Positions 14,057 through 15,775 of a stretch of 15,775 bases of DNA are shown in pieces. How positions within the stretch are numbered: position 1 is the stretch's first letter; each line of letters begins with the position of its first letter. The DNA is taken from assembly GCA_003551265.1 (NCBI GenBank), contig PUMG01000306.1, forward strand, positions 1 to 15,775. The letters run 5' to 3'. The DNA is from Halovenus sp. (GTDB lineage: Archaea; Halobacteriota; Halobacteria; Halobacteriales; Haloarculaceae). The notes beneath the pieces were generated by a model. It saw only the letters and a program-made list of their open reading frames with translations, was not told the origin of the DNA and ran no database searches. Both the position numbers and the translations under genes were made by a program.

Positions 14057-15682
14057 ATGACGAGAGTCGCAGTCATTGGCGGCGGTATCGGGGGACTCAC
14101 TGCTGCCCAGGAGCTTGCCGAGCGCAATATCGCTGTCGAGGTCTACGAGGCGAGCGACAGGTTCGGCGGGAAAGCGCGCTCGTATCCAGTTGCCCAGCAT
14201 GGTCCCCTCCACGGTGAACACGGCTTTCGGTTCTTTCCGGCGTTTTACAGACACGTCGTCGAGACGATGGAGCGGATTCCGACTGCCGAGGGAACAGTTG
14301 CGGACAACCTCGTCGTGACCGAGGAGACGCTCGTCGCCAGTACCGACCAACCGGCGCAGCGGGCCAGAACGGGACAGCCAGAATCAGTCCGCGAGTGGAT
14401 GCAGACGCTCCGACCCGCGTTCATCGACGACCTGCCGCCCGAAGACCGTGCGTTCTTGCTCGAACGCTTTCTGTACATCCTGACCGCCTGTGATCAGCGC
14501 CGCGAGCACGAACTCGACAACGTCTCGTGGTGGGAGTTCATCGACGCAGACAACCGCTCAGAAGCGCTCCGAGAACGACTTGCGTCGGCGACACAGGCGC
14601 TCGTTGCTCTCCGTCCTCGTCTCGCCAGCGCCCGAACGATGGGCGTCATCTACCTCCAGTTGCTGTTCGGACAGATGGACCCGACCAGACCGGCCGAGCG
14701 AATTCTCAACGGTCCCACCAGCGAAGTGTGGATTCGGCCCTGGGTCGAGTATCTCGACTCACTCGACGTCGAACTCCATGCCAGTACCCCGGTTGAGCGA
14801 TTACTGTTCGACGGTCGCCGAATTACTGGCGCAGAGCGAACGGACGGGAACCGAATCGAAGCAGACGAGTTCGTACTCGCAGTGCCAGTCCACGTCGCCC
14901 CCAGTTTCGTGACACCGGAGATTGCCAGAGCAGCGTCCGAACTGGAGGGTATCGAGCGCCTCGACACCGCCTGGATGAACGGCGTACAGTTCTACCTCTC
15001 GACGGATATCTCGCTTACTCGTGGCCATCAGGTGTACACAGACTCCCCGTGGGCGCTGACGTCCATCTCCCAGCGCCAGTTCTGGAGTGGTCACGACTTC
15101 GAGACGACAGCTCCGGACGACGTCGAGGGAGTGCTCTCGGTCATCGCCTCTGACTGGGAAACCCCGGGCATCGTCTACGGGATACCCGCACGCGCCTGTA
15201 CACGAGCGGAAATCGCAACGGAGGTCTGGGAGCAGCTGAAAGCACATCTGAACGCAACCGAGGACGTGTTGACCGACGATGTGCTCGTGGAGTGGTTCCT
15301 GGACCCCGCTATCGTCGAGACCAACGATGGCGTCGAGAACCGCTCGCCGCTGCTCATCAACACTGTTGGCTCACTGAAACACCGTCCATCCGCCGAGACC
15401 AGCATCGAGAACCTCACCATCGCCGGTGATTTCGTCAGGACGAACTCGGATCTGGCGTCGATGGAATCCGCAAACGAGGCCGGGCGGCGGGCGGCGAATG
15501 CGATTCTCCGAAGACACCAGCCGACTACGCAGGCGGCGACTATCTGGGAACTCGCAGAGCCAGCGGTGTTCGAACCGTTCAGACGACACGACCGTCTCCA
15601 GTACCGCCTCGGGCTGCCACATCCCGGCGAAGTCACCCAGTCCGCCCGGTCGTTCGTCAATCGACTCGGCGTTCGTGGGTAA
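14057..15682 (+). CDS. FAD-dependent oxidoreductase, HpnE/phytoene-desaturase-like
   Basis: This 541-residue flavoprotein belongs to the amine oxidase/phytoene desaturase superfamily. The dinucleotide-binding motif VIGGGIGGLTAA (6-17) is followed by Glu31 for the FAD ribose and RFGGKARS (35-42). HGEHGFRFFPAFYRH (52-66) is typical of HpnE (hydroxysqualene dehydroxylase) and carotenoid desaturase/isomerase relatives. The C-terminal FAD motif IENLTIAGDFV spans about 449-460, followed by the SMESANEAGRRAANAI helix. It probably acts on a polyisoprenoid at the membrane, removing hydrogen or hydroxyl groups; the true substrate cannot be read from the sequence. It extends about 65 residues beyond the conserved FAD helix. 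The ATG at 14057 directly precedes the first strand. Its 3' end faces a convergent gene 3 bp away. Confidence 0.87.
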   Translation: MTRVAVIGGGIGGLTAAQELAERNIAVEVYEASDRFGGKARSYPVAQHGPLHGEHGFRFFPAFYRHVVETMERIPTAEGTVADNLVVTEETLVASTDQPAQRARTGQPESVREWMQTLRPAFIDDLPPEDRAFLLERFLYILTACDQRREHELDNVSWWEFIDADNRSEALRERLASATQALVALRPRLASARTMGVIYLQLLFGQMDPTRPAERILNGPTSEVWIRPWVEYLDSLDVELHASTPVERLLFDGRRITGAERTDGNRIEADEFVLAVPVHVAPSFVTPEIARAASELEGIERLDTAWMNGVQFYLSTDISLTRGHQVYTDSPWALTSISQRQFWSGHDFETTAPDDVEGVLSVIASDWETPGIVYGIPARACTRAEIATEVWEQLKAHLNATEDVLTDDVLVEWFLDPAIVETNDGVENRSPLLINTVGSLKHRPSAETSIENLTIAGDFVRTNSDLASMESANEAGRRAANAILRRHQPTTQAATIWELAEPAVFEPFRRHDRLQYRLGLPHPGEVTQSARSFVNRLGVRG

Positions 15683-15685
15683 CGA

Positions 15686-15775
15686 TTACGAGTTATCTTT
15701 TCGTTTCACCACGTCACCCAGCGTGTAGCCATCGGCCGAGGTGTCGCTCTCCCACTCCGTCTCGTCGGTGCTCGT
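15686..15775 (-). CDS. C-terminal end of an unidentified gene
   Basis: On the minus strand an open frame enters from the right edge and ends in TAA at 15688-15686, giving 29 residues: an acidic, Ser/Thr-rich stretch, then GYTLGDVVKRKDNS. The composition is haloarchaeal and the convergent 3-bp spacing from the FAD gene fits a real gene end. Too little is present to identify it. Confidence 0.55.
   Translation of the reverse strand, partial: TSTDETEWESDTSADGYTLGDVVKRKDNS

Noticed and set aside
14057..15682. Calling the FAD protein a phytoene desaturase (crtI) of the carotenoid pathway
   Set aside because: No crtB, crtY or lycopene elongase gene is adjacent and the HGEHGFRFF region fits several sub-families; only the superfamily is supported.

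Overview
This window is haloarchaeal (class Halobacteria). The proteins are acidic, most genes have a TATA-like box about 26-30 bp upstream of an ATG (so transcripts would be leaderless or nearly so), one gene encodes an AglB-type archaeal oligosaccharyltransferase, and another encodes an archaeal PriL primase subunit. The species cannot be named from this sequence.

Layout, left to right. (1) Positions 1-5901, all on the minus strand: a DUF5804-like gene, then aglB, then a DUF368 (PopT-like) polyprenyl-phosphate translocase gene 5 bp behind aglB, then an unrecognised polytopic membrane protein that runs off the left edge. (2) Positions 6011-7832: tRNA-Lys(CUU), followed by about 1.75 kb holding a Fic/AMPylase-type gene and a small ORF. 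An imperfect copy of the tRNA 3' end closes this segment, so it looks like a small integrated island with no recombinase left. (3) Positions 7880-10215: a UbiA-family prenyltransferase converging on and overlapping an operon of the cobalamin-binding methylmalonyl-CoA mutase subunit and its MeaB GTPase chaperone. (4) Positions 10382-13873: a four-helix membrane protein, priL, then on the minus strand an NfeD-like protein and a two-helix miniprotein, then a DUF2064 (GT-A-like) gene on the plus strand. (5) Positions 13900-15775: tRNA-Ser(UGA), an HpnE/phytoene-desaturase-like FAD oxidoreductase, and the last 29 codons of an unidentified minus-strand gene.

How the genes work together. AglB and the DUF368 protein suggest an N-glycosylation unit in which AglB transfers glycan from a dolichyl-phosphate carrier on the outer face and the DUF368 protein returns the spent carrier to the cytoplasmic side. 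This is inferred from adjacency plus recent work on bacterial DUF368 proteins. The mutase small subunit and MeaB act together on methylmalonyl-CoA metabolism; the large subunit is not in the window. The remaining genes look like core chromosome.

The two places most worth a second look are the aglB-DUF368 pair, with a freshly amplified heptad repeat in the AglB tail, and the tRNA-Lys-bounded Fic island. No intergenic gap exceeds 200 bp.
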